A DNA stretch of 64,000 nt from contig CAMCXI010000001.1 in the NCBI GenBank assembly GCA_945883335.1, positions 186,001-250,000 of the forward strand, read 5' to 3'. The position numbers and the translations under genes are program-made. A model generated the notes under the pieces. It did not search any database and had not been told where the DNA came from. It saw only the letters and a list, made by a program, of their open reading frames with translations. This DNA comes from Candidatus Methylopumilus universalis. GTDB lineage: Bacteria > Pseudomonadota > Gammaproteobacteria > Burkholderiales > Methylophilaceae. Below are positions 45,691 to 54,326 of this stretch, piece by piece (the first letter of the stretch is position 1; each line of letters begins with the position of its first letter).

Positions 45691-46224
45691 ATGCAAGCAA
45701 AATTATTAATGGTTTCGGTAATCACGTTGGCGCTTTTGGGCGGCTGTTCTGGTAAATCTGATAGTGGTTCAGCATCATCAGGCGGTTCTATTTCAGGCGG
45801 CGCTATGCTGGCTTTTGTTAAAACACAAGATGGTAGCCCCCTAGAAATTAAAGCTGAGCTTTTTGATACGCCTGCCGCTAAAGAATTTAGCACTACAGGT
45901 AAAAATACCTATGTGGGGAATGCTGATGCAATCGCCAAAGGTAAAAAATTATTCCAAATGTATTCCTGTACACAATGTCACGGTGGCGATGCTGGCGGAC
46001 AAACTGGACCAAACCTCCACGGCCCTGACTTTCGTTATGCGAAAGATGCAAGCAACAAAGGCATGTTTGAAACGATTTGGAATGGAACAAACGGCGGGAT
46101 GGGCGCTAAGGGAAAAGGCTTAATGGATCCTTCAGATCCCACTAATGGACTGAGCCCAGATGAAGTTTTACAAATTCAGGCTTGGCTTAGAAACCAAAAC
46201 CAAAAACTTACTGGTAACGAATAA
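45691..46224 (+). CDS. Second XoxG-like cytochrome c, predicted lipoprotein
   Basis: This 177-residue protein starts at ATG 45691 after GGGAGG. Its signal peptide ends in a lipobox (LLGGC, Cys about 19), followed by a Ser/Gly spacer. The mature part is paralogous to the upstream gene, sharing DGSPL-IK, the heme block SCTQCHGG-AGGQTGP and KGMFETI. Heme at about 93-97. Being lipid-anchored, it may be a membrane-bound relay between soluble cytochrome and the terminal oxidase, or an alternative acceptor. That role is inference. Confidence 0.85.
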   Translation: MQAKLLMVSVITLALLGGCSGKSDSGSASSGGSISGGAMLAFVKTQDGSPLEIKAELFDTPAAKEFSTTGKNTYVGNADAIAKGKKLFQMYSCTQCHGGDAGGQTGPNLHGPDFRYAKDASNKGMFETIWNGTNGGMGAKGKGLMDPSDPTNGLSPDEVLQIQAWLRNQNQKLTGNE

Positions 46225-46258
46225 GCAGTACCAATTTAAATGATAGGCAACAAAATTT

Positions 46259-47593
46259 ATGCGATTTAAAAAACTTTCAAGTGCAAACTTGCATCAGGTA
46301 GTCATCGTTGGTGGCGGTGCCGGCGGTTTGGAGCTTGCCACGAGACTCGGTGATAGCTTAGGCCGCAAAGGTAAAGCAGAAATCACTTTGATTGACCGCA
46401 CAAGAACCCACGTTTGGAAACCACTCCTGCATGAAATTGCCGCTGGTAGTATGAATCCAGATAAGCATGAGCTTGAGTATCTAGCGCAAGCCCATTGGCA
46501 CCATTTTAATTTCAGACTAGGCGAAATGGACGGCTTGGATCGTGCTAAAAAAGAAGTATATATCGGTGCAAATTTTGACGAGAACGGCGCTGAGATTATT
46601 CCTAGGCGTACGATTAAATACGATACGCTTATTATTGCCATTGGTAGCACTACCAACGATTTTGGCATTAAGGGCGCACGAGAGAACTCAATTGCTTTAG
46701 ATACCATGGATCAAGCAGAGCGTTTCCATAGAAGATTACACAATGCTTTGGTGCGCGCACAAACCCAAGTGGGGCCAGTGTACGCTGGACAGCTTGAGGT
46801 CGTCATTGTGGGTGCCGGTGCAACAGGTGTTGAGCTTTCTGCTGAGTTGCACAACACCACACGTGAATTAGCCGCTTACGGGCTCGATAAGATTGATCCT
46901 GATAAGGACATTAGCATTTCGCTAATCGAGGCTTCTAACCGTGTATTGCCAGCATTACCAGCTAATTTGTCAAAAGCTGTCGATTTGGAATTACGTAAAT
47001 TACGTGTGCACGTATACGCAGGTGAACGTGTGACCGAAGTAACAGATAAAGGTATTTATACGCATAGCGGTCGTTTTATCCCATCAGAGTTGGTGGTTTG
47101 GGCAGCAGGTATTAAAGCACCAGACTTTTTAAATGGTTTAGATGGTCTCGAATCGAATCGAATCAACCAACTAGTAGTTAAATCAACACTACAGACCACT
47201 GTCGATGAAAATGTGTTTGCCTTCGGTGATTGCGCTGCATGCCCGAGATTAGGCAGCGTGGAGAACGTCCCGCCACGTGCACAAGCTGCGCATCAGCAAG
47301 CTTCAATGCTAATTAAAACAGTCAAAGCAAGACTTCACGGCAAAGCATTACCGACCTTTGTCTACAAAGATTACGGTTCATTAGTGAATCTTGGTAGTTA
47401 CTCAACCATAGGCAGTTTGATGGGCTCAATCTCAGGCGGCACCATGTTTATTGAAGGCATGTTTGCACGATTAATGTATCAATCGCTTTATAAAATGCAT
47501 TTAATCGCATTGCATGGTTTTTTCACAGTGTTCTTACAAACGCTCGCTCGAATGATTACGCGACGAACCGAACCGCAGGTAAAACTGCATTAA
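46259..47593 (+). CDS. NAD(P)/FAD-dependent oxidoreductase, NDH-2-like
   Basis: This 444-residue flavoprotein has the FAD site VVIVGGGAGGLELATRLG, the NAD(P) site VVIVGAGATGVELSAELHN and the second FAD block VFAFGDCAA. HVWKPLLHEIAAGS and the C-terminal amphipathic end (residues about 390-430) fit type II NADH:quinone oxidoreductases, which are bound to the inner membrane without proton pumping. It lies 34 bp after the lipoprotein cytochrome, so the two may be transcribed together. Confidence 0.88.
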   Translation: MRFKKLSSANLHQVVIVGGGAGGLELATRLGDSLGRKGKAEITLIDRTRTHVWKPLLHEIAAGSMNPDKHELEYLAQAHWHHFNFRLGEMDGLDRAKKEVYIGANFDENGAEIIPRRTIKYDTLIIAIGSTTNDFGIKGARENSIALDTMDQAERFHRRLHNALVRAQTQVGPVYAGQLEVVIVGAGATGVELSAELHNTTRELAAYGLDKIDPDKDISISLIEASNRVLPALPANLSKAVDLELRKLRVHVYAGERVTEVTDKGIYTHSGRFIPSELVVWAAGIKAPDFLNGLDGLESNRINQLVVKSTLQTTVDENVFAFGDCAACPRLGSVENVPPRAQAAHQQASMLIKTVKARLHGKALPTFVYKDYGSLVNLGSYSTIGSLMGSISGGTMFIEGMFARLMYQSLYKMHLIALHGFFTVFLQTLARMITRRTEPQVKLH

Positions 47594-47630
47594 GAGAATT
47601 GAGCATTAAAACTCAGAAGTGAAATTCAGA

Positions 47631-47664
47631 AGCCCTTACTTAGTGATTAAGTAGGGGCTTTTTG
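47631..47664. terminator. Bidirectional terminator between the NDH-2-like gene and lplT
   Basis: AGCCCTTACTTA and TAAGTAGGGGCT form a 12-bp stem with one G-T pair, loop GTGAT, followed by TTTTT. It includes the lplT stop codon. Confidence 0.85.
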
Positions 47665-48837
47665 CTTGATGTGCTTGCGGTAGAGGGTCGCAATAACCCC
47701 CATTGAGATAATCACAAATAAACCAAAGATGATAATGATATGGTCAATTTCAAAATTTCTCCCGACCATCCAAGTGTAGGCACCCAGCATCAGTAGTATG
47801 CCTATATTTTCATTAAAGTTTTGAACGGCGATCGAGTGACCGGCACCAAGTAAAGTATGGCCACGATGTTGTAATAGCGAATTGAGTGGCACTAAGAAAT
47901 ATCCAGCTAACACGCCGATAGCAAATAGCAGGATGGCAGCAACAATCGGATTGTGCACAAACACCATGCAAACCACTAGCACCCCCATATAAATCCCTGC
48001 AGGCAAAACATTAGCGGCTTTTTCTAGCTTCACATAAATGGATGCAATCACAGAGCCAACAGCAATGCCAATCGCAAGGACTCCAATCAGTTTGGTCGCA
48101 TCGGTTTGATTAAACCCAAAATTTTGATCTGCCCATCTGAGCACCACGAATTGTAGGGTAGCACCAGCCCCCCAGAACAGCGTTGTGACTGCAAGTGATA
48201 CTTGGCCTAGGGTATCTTTCCAAAGTGTCGTAAAAGCGTGCCAAAAGTCCTTCATGATGAATCTAAATGACCGTTGTTCAACGCAGTGGTCGATTGGCAT
48301 TTTGGGAATATGGTAATTAAAAAATGCAGCCACCATATAAATTCCAGTAATCACCGCAATACCAAAATAAGGATCATTGGCTGAAATGGTGGATCCAAAA
48401 ACAGGCCCAAATATAATGGCAAGCACGGTAGTGCCTTCCATCCAACCGTTGGCCATAATCAATTGATTCGGTGGAAGCATTTCAGTCAGGATGCCGTATT
48501 TTGCTGGGGAGTAGGCAGCAGCACCAATACCAACAATGGCATAAGCATACAGTGGTGGCACACCCAACAACGCTAGAACACAGCCAAAAAACTTGATGCC
48601 ATTACTTAAAAACATGACCTTGCCTTTGGGTAAAGCATCGGCAAATGGGCCAACAAATGGCGCGAGCACGATGTAAGAGATAATAAAAAATTCTCTTAGA
48701 AGCGGCTCATGCCAGGTTGGCGCGTTAAGTTGATGGAGCAGTGCAATCGCAGCAAAGAGCAAAGCGTTGTCCGCAACGGCAGATAAAAACTGTGCCAGCA
48801 GTAACGTAAAAAAACCTTTGCCCATGACGTTTTTCAA
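47647..48837 (-). CDS. lplT: Lysophospholipid transporter LplT
   Basis: This 396-residue MFS protein flips lysophospholipids across the inner membrane for reacylation. It has about 12 helices with FFTLLLAQFLSAVADNAL at the start, FIISYIVLAPFVGPFADALP and VPLNSLLQHRGHTLLGAGHS. In many species it is next to or fused with the acyltransferase Aas; no such gene is adjacent here. Its start abuts the phoH-like stop. Confidence 0.92.
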   Translation of the reverse strand: MKNVMGKGFFTLLLAQFLSAVADNALLFAAIALLHQLNAPTWHEPLLREFFIISYIVLAPFVGPFADALPKGKVMFLSNGIKFFGCVLALLGVPPLYAYAIVGIGAAAYSPAKYGILTEMLPPNQLIMANGWMEGTTVLAIIFGPVFGSTISANDPYFGIAVITGIYMVAAFFNYHIPKMPIDHCVEQRSFRFIMKDFWHAFTTLWKDTLGQVSLAVTTLFWGAGATLQFVVLRWADQNFGFNQTDATKLIGVLAIGIAVGSVIASIYVKLEKAANVLPAGIYMGVLVVCMVFVHNPIVAAILLFAIGVLAGYFLVPLNSLLQHRGHTLLGAGHSIAVQNFNENIGILLMLGAYTWMVGRNFEIDHIIIIFGLFVIISMGVIATLYRKHIKQKAPT

Positions 48838-50235
48838 TTAAAGCGTCTCAGATGCAAAATCGGCTAAGCGAGAGCGTTCACCACGCATCAATGTGATATG
48901 GCCGTTATGTCCCCAACCCTTAAAGCGATCAACTACATAGGTAAGTCCAGAGCTGCCCTCAGTTAAATAAGGCGTATCAATTTGCGCGATATTGCCCAAA
49001 CAAACCACTTTAGTGCCAGGGCCTGCGCGGGTGATTAAGGTCTTCATTTGTTTTGGCGTGAGATTTTGCGCTTCATCAATAATTAAGAATTTGTTCAAGA
49101 AGGTACGGCCACGCATAAAATTAAGTGATTTAATTTTAATGCGTGTGCGAATCAAATCTTGTGTCGCCGCTCTGCCCCATTCGCCTGCAGCATCATCAGA
49201 TTTATTGAGAACATCCAAATTATCCTCGAGCGCACCCATCCAAGGCGCCATTTTTTCTTCTTCAGTGCCTGGCAAGAAACCAATGTCTTCGCCAACAGAA
49301 ACGGTCACACGGGTCATGATGATTTCACTGTAGATTTTTTTATCTAGCGTTTGCGTTAATGCCGCAGCTAAAGTCAGCAATGTCTTCCCGCTACCGGCTT
49401 GGCCGAGCAATGAAACGAAGTCAACATCCGGATCCATGAGTAAATTCAGCGCAAAGTTCTGTTCGCGATTTCGCGCAATGATGCCCCACACATTATGTTT
49501 TACTTGGGTAAAGTCTTTAATGATTTCTAAGACAGCAGTATTACCTTCTAAGCTTCTCACAATCGCTTCGAAAGGCTTATCAAACGCATAAAACACAAAC
49601 TCATTGATTAAAAAGCTTTTGCAAAGCGGCCCAGTGATGCGGTAAAACATACGCCCTGCATCCTGCCATGATTCCATTGCTTTGCTGTGTTTATCCCAAA
49701 AATTCTCAGGCAGCTCTTTCATGCCCGAGTAAAGCAATTCGGTATCTTCTAGTACTTTATCGTTGAAATAGTCTTCAGCGGGGACGCTTAAAGCACGGGC
49801 TTTGATGCGGATATTGATGTCTTTACTGACAAGAATCACTTCACGTTCGGGATGTTTCTTTTTTAAGGCAAGGACGACGCCTAAAATTTGATTGTCTGCG
49901 ATGCTGCCAGCAAGCATTGGCAGAGAAAAATCCATGGCATCTGTTTGAAGGAATAAACGACCCGTTGCATGTTTATTGCCTTTAATGGAAAGCGGGCATC
50001 CATCATCTAAACTAGCAAGGCTTGCGCCTACAATCTCTTCTAAGTTGCGGCTGGTTTGACGGGCATTTCTTGCAACTTCCGTAATCCCTTTTTTGTTGTT
50101 ATCCAACTCCTCAAGAGTCACCATAGGGAGGTAAATGTCGTGCTCTTCAAAGCGGAATAAGCTTGAAGGGTCATGCATGAGCACATTGGTATCAAGCACA
50201 AAGAGTTTATTACCAGCCGACTTTTTCTTAGCCAT
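48838..50235 (-). CDS. PIN-PhoH fusion ATPase (PhoH2-like)
   Basis: This 465-residue protein has an N-terminal PIN nuclease domain (LFVLDTNVLMHDPSSLF, DxN-type acids; residues about 10-160) and a C-terminal PhoH ATPase (Walker A LLGQAGSGKTLLTLAAAL, Walker B LIIDEAQNLTPKQMKTLI). Such proteins unwind and cut RNA in tested cases. It is widespread in proteobacteria and here shows no adjacent antitoxin. Confidence 0.92.
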   Translation of the reverse strand: MAKKKSAGNKLFVLDTNVLMHDPSSLFRFEEHDIYLPMVTLEELDNNKKGITEVARNARQTSRNLEEIVGASLASLDDGCPLSIKGNKHATGRLFLQTDAMDFSLPMLAGSIADNQILGVVLALKKKHPEREVILVSKDINIRIKARALSVPAEDYFNDKVLEDTELLYSGMKELPENFWDKHSKAMESWQDAGRMFYRITGPLCKSFLINEFVFYAFDKPFEAIVRSLEGNTAVLEIIKDFTQVKHNVWGIIARNREQNFALNLLMDPDVDFVSLLGQAGSGKTLLTLAAALTQTLDKKIYSEIIMTRVTVSVGEDIGFLPGTEEEKMAPWMGALEDNLDVLNKSDDAAGEWGRAATQDLIRTRIKIKSLNFMRGRTFLNKFLIIDEAQNLTPKQMKTLITRAGPGTKVVCLGNIAQIDTPYLTEGSSGLTYVVDRFKGWGHNGHITLMRGERSRLADFASETL

Positions 50236-50280
50236 TCGTTTAGTTTCCCCTGAAAATACTAAAAATGAAAAGATAAATCT

Positions 50281-50736
50281 CTACAAAGAACGGATAAACG
50301 CTAATACCTCTGGGATGTGACCATCCACTTTGACGCCACGCCATTCGTGGATTAAAACGCCTTCTTTATTAATAACAAAAGTGCTTCGCTCAATGCCACG
50401 CACTTCCTTGCCGTACATTTTTTTCATTTTGATGACGCCAAATAATTGGCAAGCGAGCTCTTCAGTGTCGGCTAATAAATCGAAGGGGAACTCGAATTTA
50501 GCTTTGAAATTTTCATGTGACTTAATGCTATCGCGTGAGATACCGAAAATTTCGGTATTTGCCGCAGCGAAATCTGCATAATGGTCACGGAATTGTTGGC
50601 CTTGTGTCGTGCAGCCTGGGGTTGAGTCTTTAGGGTAAAAATAAATAACGACTGTTTTACCTAAATGCGCAGAAAGCTTAAAAGTTTTACCGCCGGTGGA
50701 TGGGAGTTCAAAGTCTTGGAAGCTGGAATTGTTCAT
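50281..50736 (-). CDS. bcp: Thioredoxin-dependent peroxiredoxin Bcp
   Basis: This 151-residue thiol peroxidase has the peroxidatic cysteine in YPKDSTPGCTTQGQQFRD (Cys about 44). Here the usual E-A/E after the T-x-C motif reads T-T-Q, and the resolving cysteine is likely that in LACQLFGV, since a cysteine five residues after the first is absent. It reduces hydroperoxides. It lies 45 bp downstream of nothing obvious, on the same strand as phoH. Confidence 0.9.
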   Translation of the reverse strand: MNNSSFQDFELPSTGGKTFKLSAHLGKTVVIYFYPKDSTPGCTTQGQQFRDHYADFAAANTEIFGISRDSIKSHENFKAKFEFPFDLLADTEELACQLFGVIKMKKMYGKEVRGIERSTFVINKEGVLIHEWRGVKVDGHIPEVLAFIRSL

Positions 50737-50842
50737 AGTGTTTGATTGAATTAACTTATGCTCATTGTTGTTAAAAAAAAAGATTAGCGCAAGTAAGTTT
50801 TGTGAAGATTTGAAGAAGCCCTCAAATTTCTATTGTTTGGGG

Positions 50843-51550
50843 TTATTCAAGTCTGAATGAAACAGGCACTGTCACGTTAAATGCGCTACTTTTTAAGACT
50901 TCTGGAGGCGTGGGGAAGTTCGATTTTTTAACCATCTCTAAGGCTTGTTTATCCAACACTTCAAAGCCGCTTGATGTCCGGATTTTTTGGCTCAAAATTT
51001 TGCCATTTCCATCTAATTGGAAATCAATTTCCACCACGCCCTGCCAGCCACGCATTTTTGCAATACCGGGGTAGTTAATATGCTTAGCGATTTCGCGGCT
51101 TAATGCACTGCCGTATTGATTACGGGCAGAATCAAGATCAGCTTGATTAACCGTTGGCTTTGGAGGTTCTGGTTTAGCGACAACTGGCGTTGGCGCCACA
51201 AATGTTGGGGTCACTTCCGCTTTTGGTGCAGCAGCAATCACGGGCGGCGGCTCACTAATGGGCGTGGGCGTATTCACCGGCTTCACTATCGGCTGTGGAA
51301 TAGGCTTGACTTGCGGTGGCGGCAAAACTTTAGGCTTCACTGGTTCGGGTGGTTTAACCGGCGCAGGGGGGGGAGGTGGTTCAGGTTTATGTGGCGTTAA
51401 GTCAATCACCAACTCTATGGGTTTAACCGGCTCTTGAAAAGAAATATTGGGTATCCCTATCGCCGCAATCAAATGCAGCCCGATAGAAATAAAAAATGCC
51501 CATGTCAGAGCATTTTCACGATTGAATAATGGTTGGGATATTTTGGTCAA
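50843..51550 (-). CDS. tonB: TonB energy transducer
   Basis: This 235-residue protein has one N-terminal membrane helix (about 14-32), a long proline-rich rigid stalk (residues about 50-140, P-E-P and P-P-x repeats) and a C-terminal TonB domain (NYPGIAKMRGWQGVVEIDFQ, SSGFEVLDKQALEMVKKS). It transmits energy to outer-membrane receptors; a broken receptor gene lies 3 kb away. exbB and exbD are not adjacent. Confidence 0.88.
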   Translation of the reverse strand: MTKISQPLFNRENALTWAFFISIGLHLIAAIGIPNISFQEPVKPIELVIDLTPHKPEPPPPPAPVKPPEPVKPKVLPPPQVKPIPQPIVKPVNTPTPISEPPPVIAAAPKAEVTPTFVAPTPVVAKPEPPKPTVNQADLDSARNQYGSALSREIAKHINYPGIAKMRGWQGVVEIDFQLDGNGKILSQKIRTSSGFEVLDKQALEMVKKSNFPTPPEVLKSSAFNVTVPVSFRLE

Positions 51551-51664
51551 AATATGAAAGCGATGTTTCTGTATTGAATGTTTATCTATATGCCGAGATT
51601 AAAATACTTAATGAATTATTTCAGATTATACATGAAGCATCGTTTTTACTACCTCAATGCTTAT

Positions 51665-52585
51665 TTACTCCCACTCTAATCCAGGGTAAATATTATTCAC
51701 ATTACGTCGATTCACGATATCAAAAAGTTGCCAGTAGCTACGCTCAGAAGCGGCCGCGGTGCTCATGGCCTTTTCCATGACCTCGCCTTTTTTAATGCTG
51801 GCACGAATGTCATTTAAAAGCGTCCATAAATAACGCTCTTGATCGTTCAGCTGTTTTTTCCAATTCGCGTCTTTAAGTGAACTGCTATGTCCAGGAATTG
51901 CAAATTCTGCTTCATGGGTTTTAAGCTCGTTAATCACCGCTAGCCAGCCCTTGATGTCGCCATCAATTGAAGGCGTGCGCTCCACAAAGAGTAAATCGCC
52001 AGTCCAAAGTGTAGCGCTTTTATGATCGAATACTGTTAAATCGGTATTGGTATGTGCCGTTGGGTAAGCCGTCAGTAAAAGCGTTCTGTCACCCAAGTCT
52101 AGATTGGCAGTCGTTTTAACAAGCATGCTGGGTTTGACGATTTCACTGCCTGCAAAAGTGTCACCTAGCCATTGTTGATTAATCCGGAGATAGTTTTCAC
52201 GGCGGCGCTCCATCGCATCAGGCAGTTTCTCATGACCCACAAAAGTAGCTTTGTCTTGAATAAATGCCGCGTTCCCAAAAATATGGTCTGGATGCACGTG
52301 GGTATTGATGACGTATAAAATAGGCAGGTTGGATACTTTGCGAATGGCCTCACGCAAAGCTTGGCCAGTTTTTAAGCTACCGCCCGTATCAATCACGGCA
52401 ATCCCCTTGCTGCCGACGATAAAACTCACATTGCAAATATCAGCGTGGTAGCCTTCGGACATATCTTCATGCACGCCGTGATGGACATAAACCCCATTGC
52501 CTAAACTCTCCATGGCTAATGGCGCGGCTAAAGCGAAATGGAAAATAAAAAGCGATGTGATTCCAAGTATGATTTTTTTAAGCAT
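51665..52585 (-). CDS. Quinoprotein relay system zinc metallohydrolase (MBL fold)
   Basis: This 306-residue protein has a signal peptide (cleavage near FALA-AP). The metallo-beta-lactamase zinc motif is THVHPDHIFGN, i.e. His96-x-His98-x-Asp100-His101, followed by TAHTNTDLTVFD, WTGDLLF and PGHSS. Start GNGVYVHHGVHEDMSEGYHADICN is typical of the SoxH-like proteins named quinoprotein relay system zinc hydrolases in TIGRFAM. They co-occur with PQQ dehydrogenases and a SoxYZ-like carrier, which is present 1 kb away. The substrate is unknown. Confidence 0.85.
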   Translation of the reverse strand: MLKKIILGITSLFIFHFALAAPLAMESLGNGVYVHHGVHEDMSEGYHADICNVSFIVGSKGIAVIDTGGSLKTGQALREAIRKVSNLPILYVINTHVHPDHIFGNAAFIQDKATFVGHEKLPDAMERRRENYLRINQQWLGDTFAGSEIVKPSMLVKTTANLDLGDRTLLLTAYPTAHTNTDLTVFDHKSATLWTGDLLFVERTPSIDGDIKGWLAVINELKTHEAEFAIPGHSSSLKDANWKKQLNDQERYLWTLLNDIRASIKKGEVMEKAMSTAAASERSYWQLFDIVNRRNVNNIYPGLEWE

Positions 52586-52721
52586 TGATTATCCTTTAAG
52601 GCGATCCGCTTGTATGGGTGTCTAAAACTTTTAATGCGTTTAAAATCTAGCAAGACAAGCATTTATGATGCAATATAGCACGCTAAGTTTAAGCAGTAAT
52701 CTTTATATAAAGGGGAAAAGT

Positions 52722-53351
52722 ATGACGCAGAATCAATATACAAAAACCGCCATTGTTTTGCATTGGCTGATTGGTATCGCTATTTTGGCGATGTTTGCTT
52801 TAGGCTGGTTTATGGCCGATATTCCTAAAGACCAACCAAAATCGACTGCTTTCGATTTGTTTAATTTAGGTATCTACACATGGAACTTGGCAACAGAAGT
52901 GACGCCAAGAACTTTCTACTTTAATTTGCATAAATCAGTGGGTATTACCATCTTGGCGCTTGTTGCCTTCCGCATGTTCTGGCGCATTACACATCGTCCA
53001 CCAGCGCTTTTAGATAGCATGTCAGCCCTAGAGAAGAGCCTCGCTAAAGGCGGCCATCATTTGCTTTACTTGCTCATGTTTGCTTTGCCGATTTCAGGTT
53101 TGATCATGGCGATGAACAGCAAATTTGAATACGGCGTGAAATGGTTTGGTATCAGCTTGATGAATGGCCTAGATAACAAAGCGATTCGCGAATCGTTTGT
53201 AGAAGTGCATGAAGTCATCGGCATCATCATGTTAGTGGCGATTGGCGTTCACGTCTTAGGCGCTTTGAAACACAAGTTTATTGATAAAGATGGCACCATG
53301 AGCCGCATGTCATTATGTGGTTTGTGCGCTAAAGGTTCTTGCAAAAAGTAG
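52722..53351 (+). CDS. Cytochrome b561 with a cysteine-rich C-terminal tail
   Basis: This 209-residue integral membrane protein has four helices and the expected heme histidines: IVLHWLIGI (about 14), NLHKSVGI, GHHLLYLLMF, and VHEVIGIIMLV with VGVHVLG-like AIGVHVLGALKH. It probably carries electrons between quinol and periplasmic partners. ATG 52722 follows a GGGG-AAAAG site; an upstream in-frame ATG at 52665 is less likely. The tail ends SLCGLCAKGSCKK, with three cysteines, which is unusual. Confidence 0.85.
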   Translation: MTQNQYTKTAIVLHWLIGIAILAMFALGWFMADIPKDQPKSTAFDLFNLGIYTWNLATEVTPRTFYFNLHKSVGITILALVAFRMFWRITHRPPALLDSMSALEKSLAKGGHHLLYLLMFALPISGLIMAMNSKFEYGVKWFGISLMNGLDNKAIRESFVEVHEVIGIIMLVAIGVHVLGALKHKFIDKDGTMSRMSLCGLCAKGSCKK

Positions 53352-53430
53352 TTCATGATCCATTCCGCCCTTAGCATGTCGAAGGGAATGTGTTTTGATG
53401 GTTCTACAAGCTCACCATGAATGGAAAGCT
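53351..53430. repeat. REP-like intergenic repeat pair (degenerate)
   Basis: CCGCCCTTAGCATGTCGAAGG (53365-53385 region) and GGTTCTACAAGCTCACCATG (53400-53419) resemble, from memory, the two halves of a widespread proteobacterial dispersed repeat with GTCGAAGGG and GGTTCGACAAGCTCACCACGAACGG cores. CCATTC (53360-53365) and GAATGG (53419-53424) close an outer inverted pair. Confidence 0.5.
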
Positions 53431-53458
53431 TGGGGTTAAGAAAACTTAAGCACTGAAT

Positions 53459-53488
53459 GAAAAAAGGGCGCATCGGCGCCCTTTTTTA
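53459..53488. terminator. Bidirectional terminator between cytochrome b561 and the SoxYZ-like gene
   Basis: AAAAAGGGCGC and GCGCCCTTTTTT pair around ATCG. It serves both convergent genes. Confidence 0.92.
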
Positions 53489-53510
53489 TTGCCCTTACTT
53501 TGTAGGTGGC

Positions 53511-54314
53511 TTAGTTTTTAACTTCGGCCTGATGGCTAAATTCTTTGCCATCATTATCAAAAGCATTCACAGCCAAAACCCCAGGTGCTCTGGGGATAAA
53601 GTTAAATCTTAAATATGGGTCTTCGCTTGTCCCTACCCCAAAATCTACATTCATTACAGGCTCATTATTGTAAGTGAATGCCGCTTTTTGAATATAAAAA
53701 GCGGGCACAAAACCTTGCGAGACTAAATCACGTTGCAAGCCAGTGCGCATAGGGTGTTTGATGATGAAAGTAGCTGAAGCAGCATCGCCAAATTTCACAG
53801 GGCTTTCCACATTCATTTTAATTTTGCCTGCCGCCGCGCGGATTGCATTTTCATCGCCATCTACTGTGCCGCCACAGCCGCCAGCCGCGCGAATCTCCAC
53901 AGAAGCTAGAAATAGCTTGCCATCAGCGGTTTCGCCCACAGCGCGGATGTAAGAATCCATCTCCATACGAATACGTGTTGCCAGCTTAAATTTGCCTAGC
54001 TTATCCGTGAGGTGGTAAGTGGCAGTAAGCGGAATTGGATTTGAATCCACTAAAAGATAAAGCGTTTTAATTGCATTTGCATCGGCTTGTGTTTGGTCGA
54101 TAGCAATCTCAAGTGGCACTTGCGCACCGCTCTCAGCACGGCGTGGCGCAACAAAGGTAATAAAAGGCGCATCCGCCATCGGTCTTTGGGCAAAGAAAGC
54201 CTCTTTCACTAAAGGCCATTTTGAGGGGTCGGATTCAGCGTGTGTCTGCAAGCTGAAACTGATTAATCCCAAGCCTGCAAAAATTAGCCGTAATGCGAGG
54301 TTGATGCTTTTCAT
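53511..54314 (-). CDS. Fused SoxYZ-like carrier protein (quinoprotein dehydrogenase-associated)
   Basis: This 267-residue periplasmic protein has a signal peptide and two joined domains. The first (about 50-149) is SoxY-like and ends in GGCGG (residues 145-149, Cys147), the carrier cysteine of SoxY. The second (about 160-265) is SoxZ-like, with HPMRTGLQRDL and the Ig-like end. In thiosulfate oxidizers SoxYZ holds the sulfur substrate on this cysteine. The fused form occurs near PQQ dehydrogenases. ATG 54314 follows GGAG; an in-frame ATG lies 12 bp upstream. No other sox genes are present. Confidence 0.87.
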   Translation of the reverse strand: MKSINLALRLIFAGLGLISFSLQTHAESDPSKWPLVKEAFFAQRPMADAPFITFVAPRRAESGAQVPLEIAIDQTQADANAIKTLYLLVDSNPIPLTATYHLTDKLGKFKLATRIRMEMDSYIRAVGETADGKLFLASVEIRAAGGCGGTVDGDENAIRAAAGKIKMNVESPVKFGDAASATFIIKHPMRTGLQRDLVSQGFVPAFYIQKAAFTYNNEPVMNVDFGVGTSEDPYLRFNFIPRAPGVLAVNAFDNDGKEFSHQAEVKN

Positions 54315-54326
54315 GAGTATCTCCAA

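Noticed and set aside
48838-50235. Toxin-antitoxin module around the PIN-PhoH gene
   Set aside because: No small antitoxin gene precedes it; the upstream neighbour is bcp.
51116-51400. Plus-strand gene rich in Trp/Arg opposite tonB
   Set aside because: It mirrors the Pro-rich stalk codons of tonB and has no start signals or domain.
53511-54314. Thiosulfate oxidation (sox) gene cluster
   Set aside because: Only a fused SoxYZ-like carrier is present; soxA, soxX, soxB and soxC are absent.
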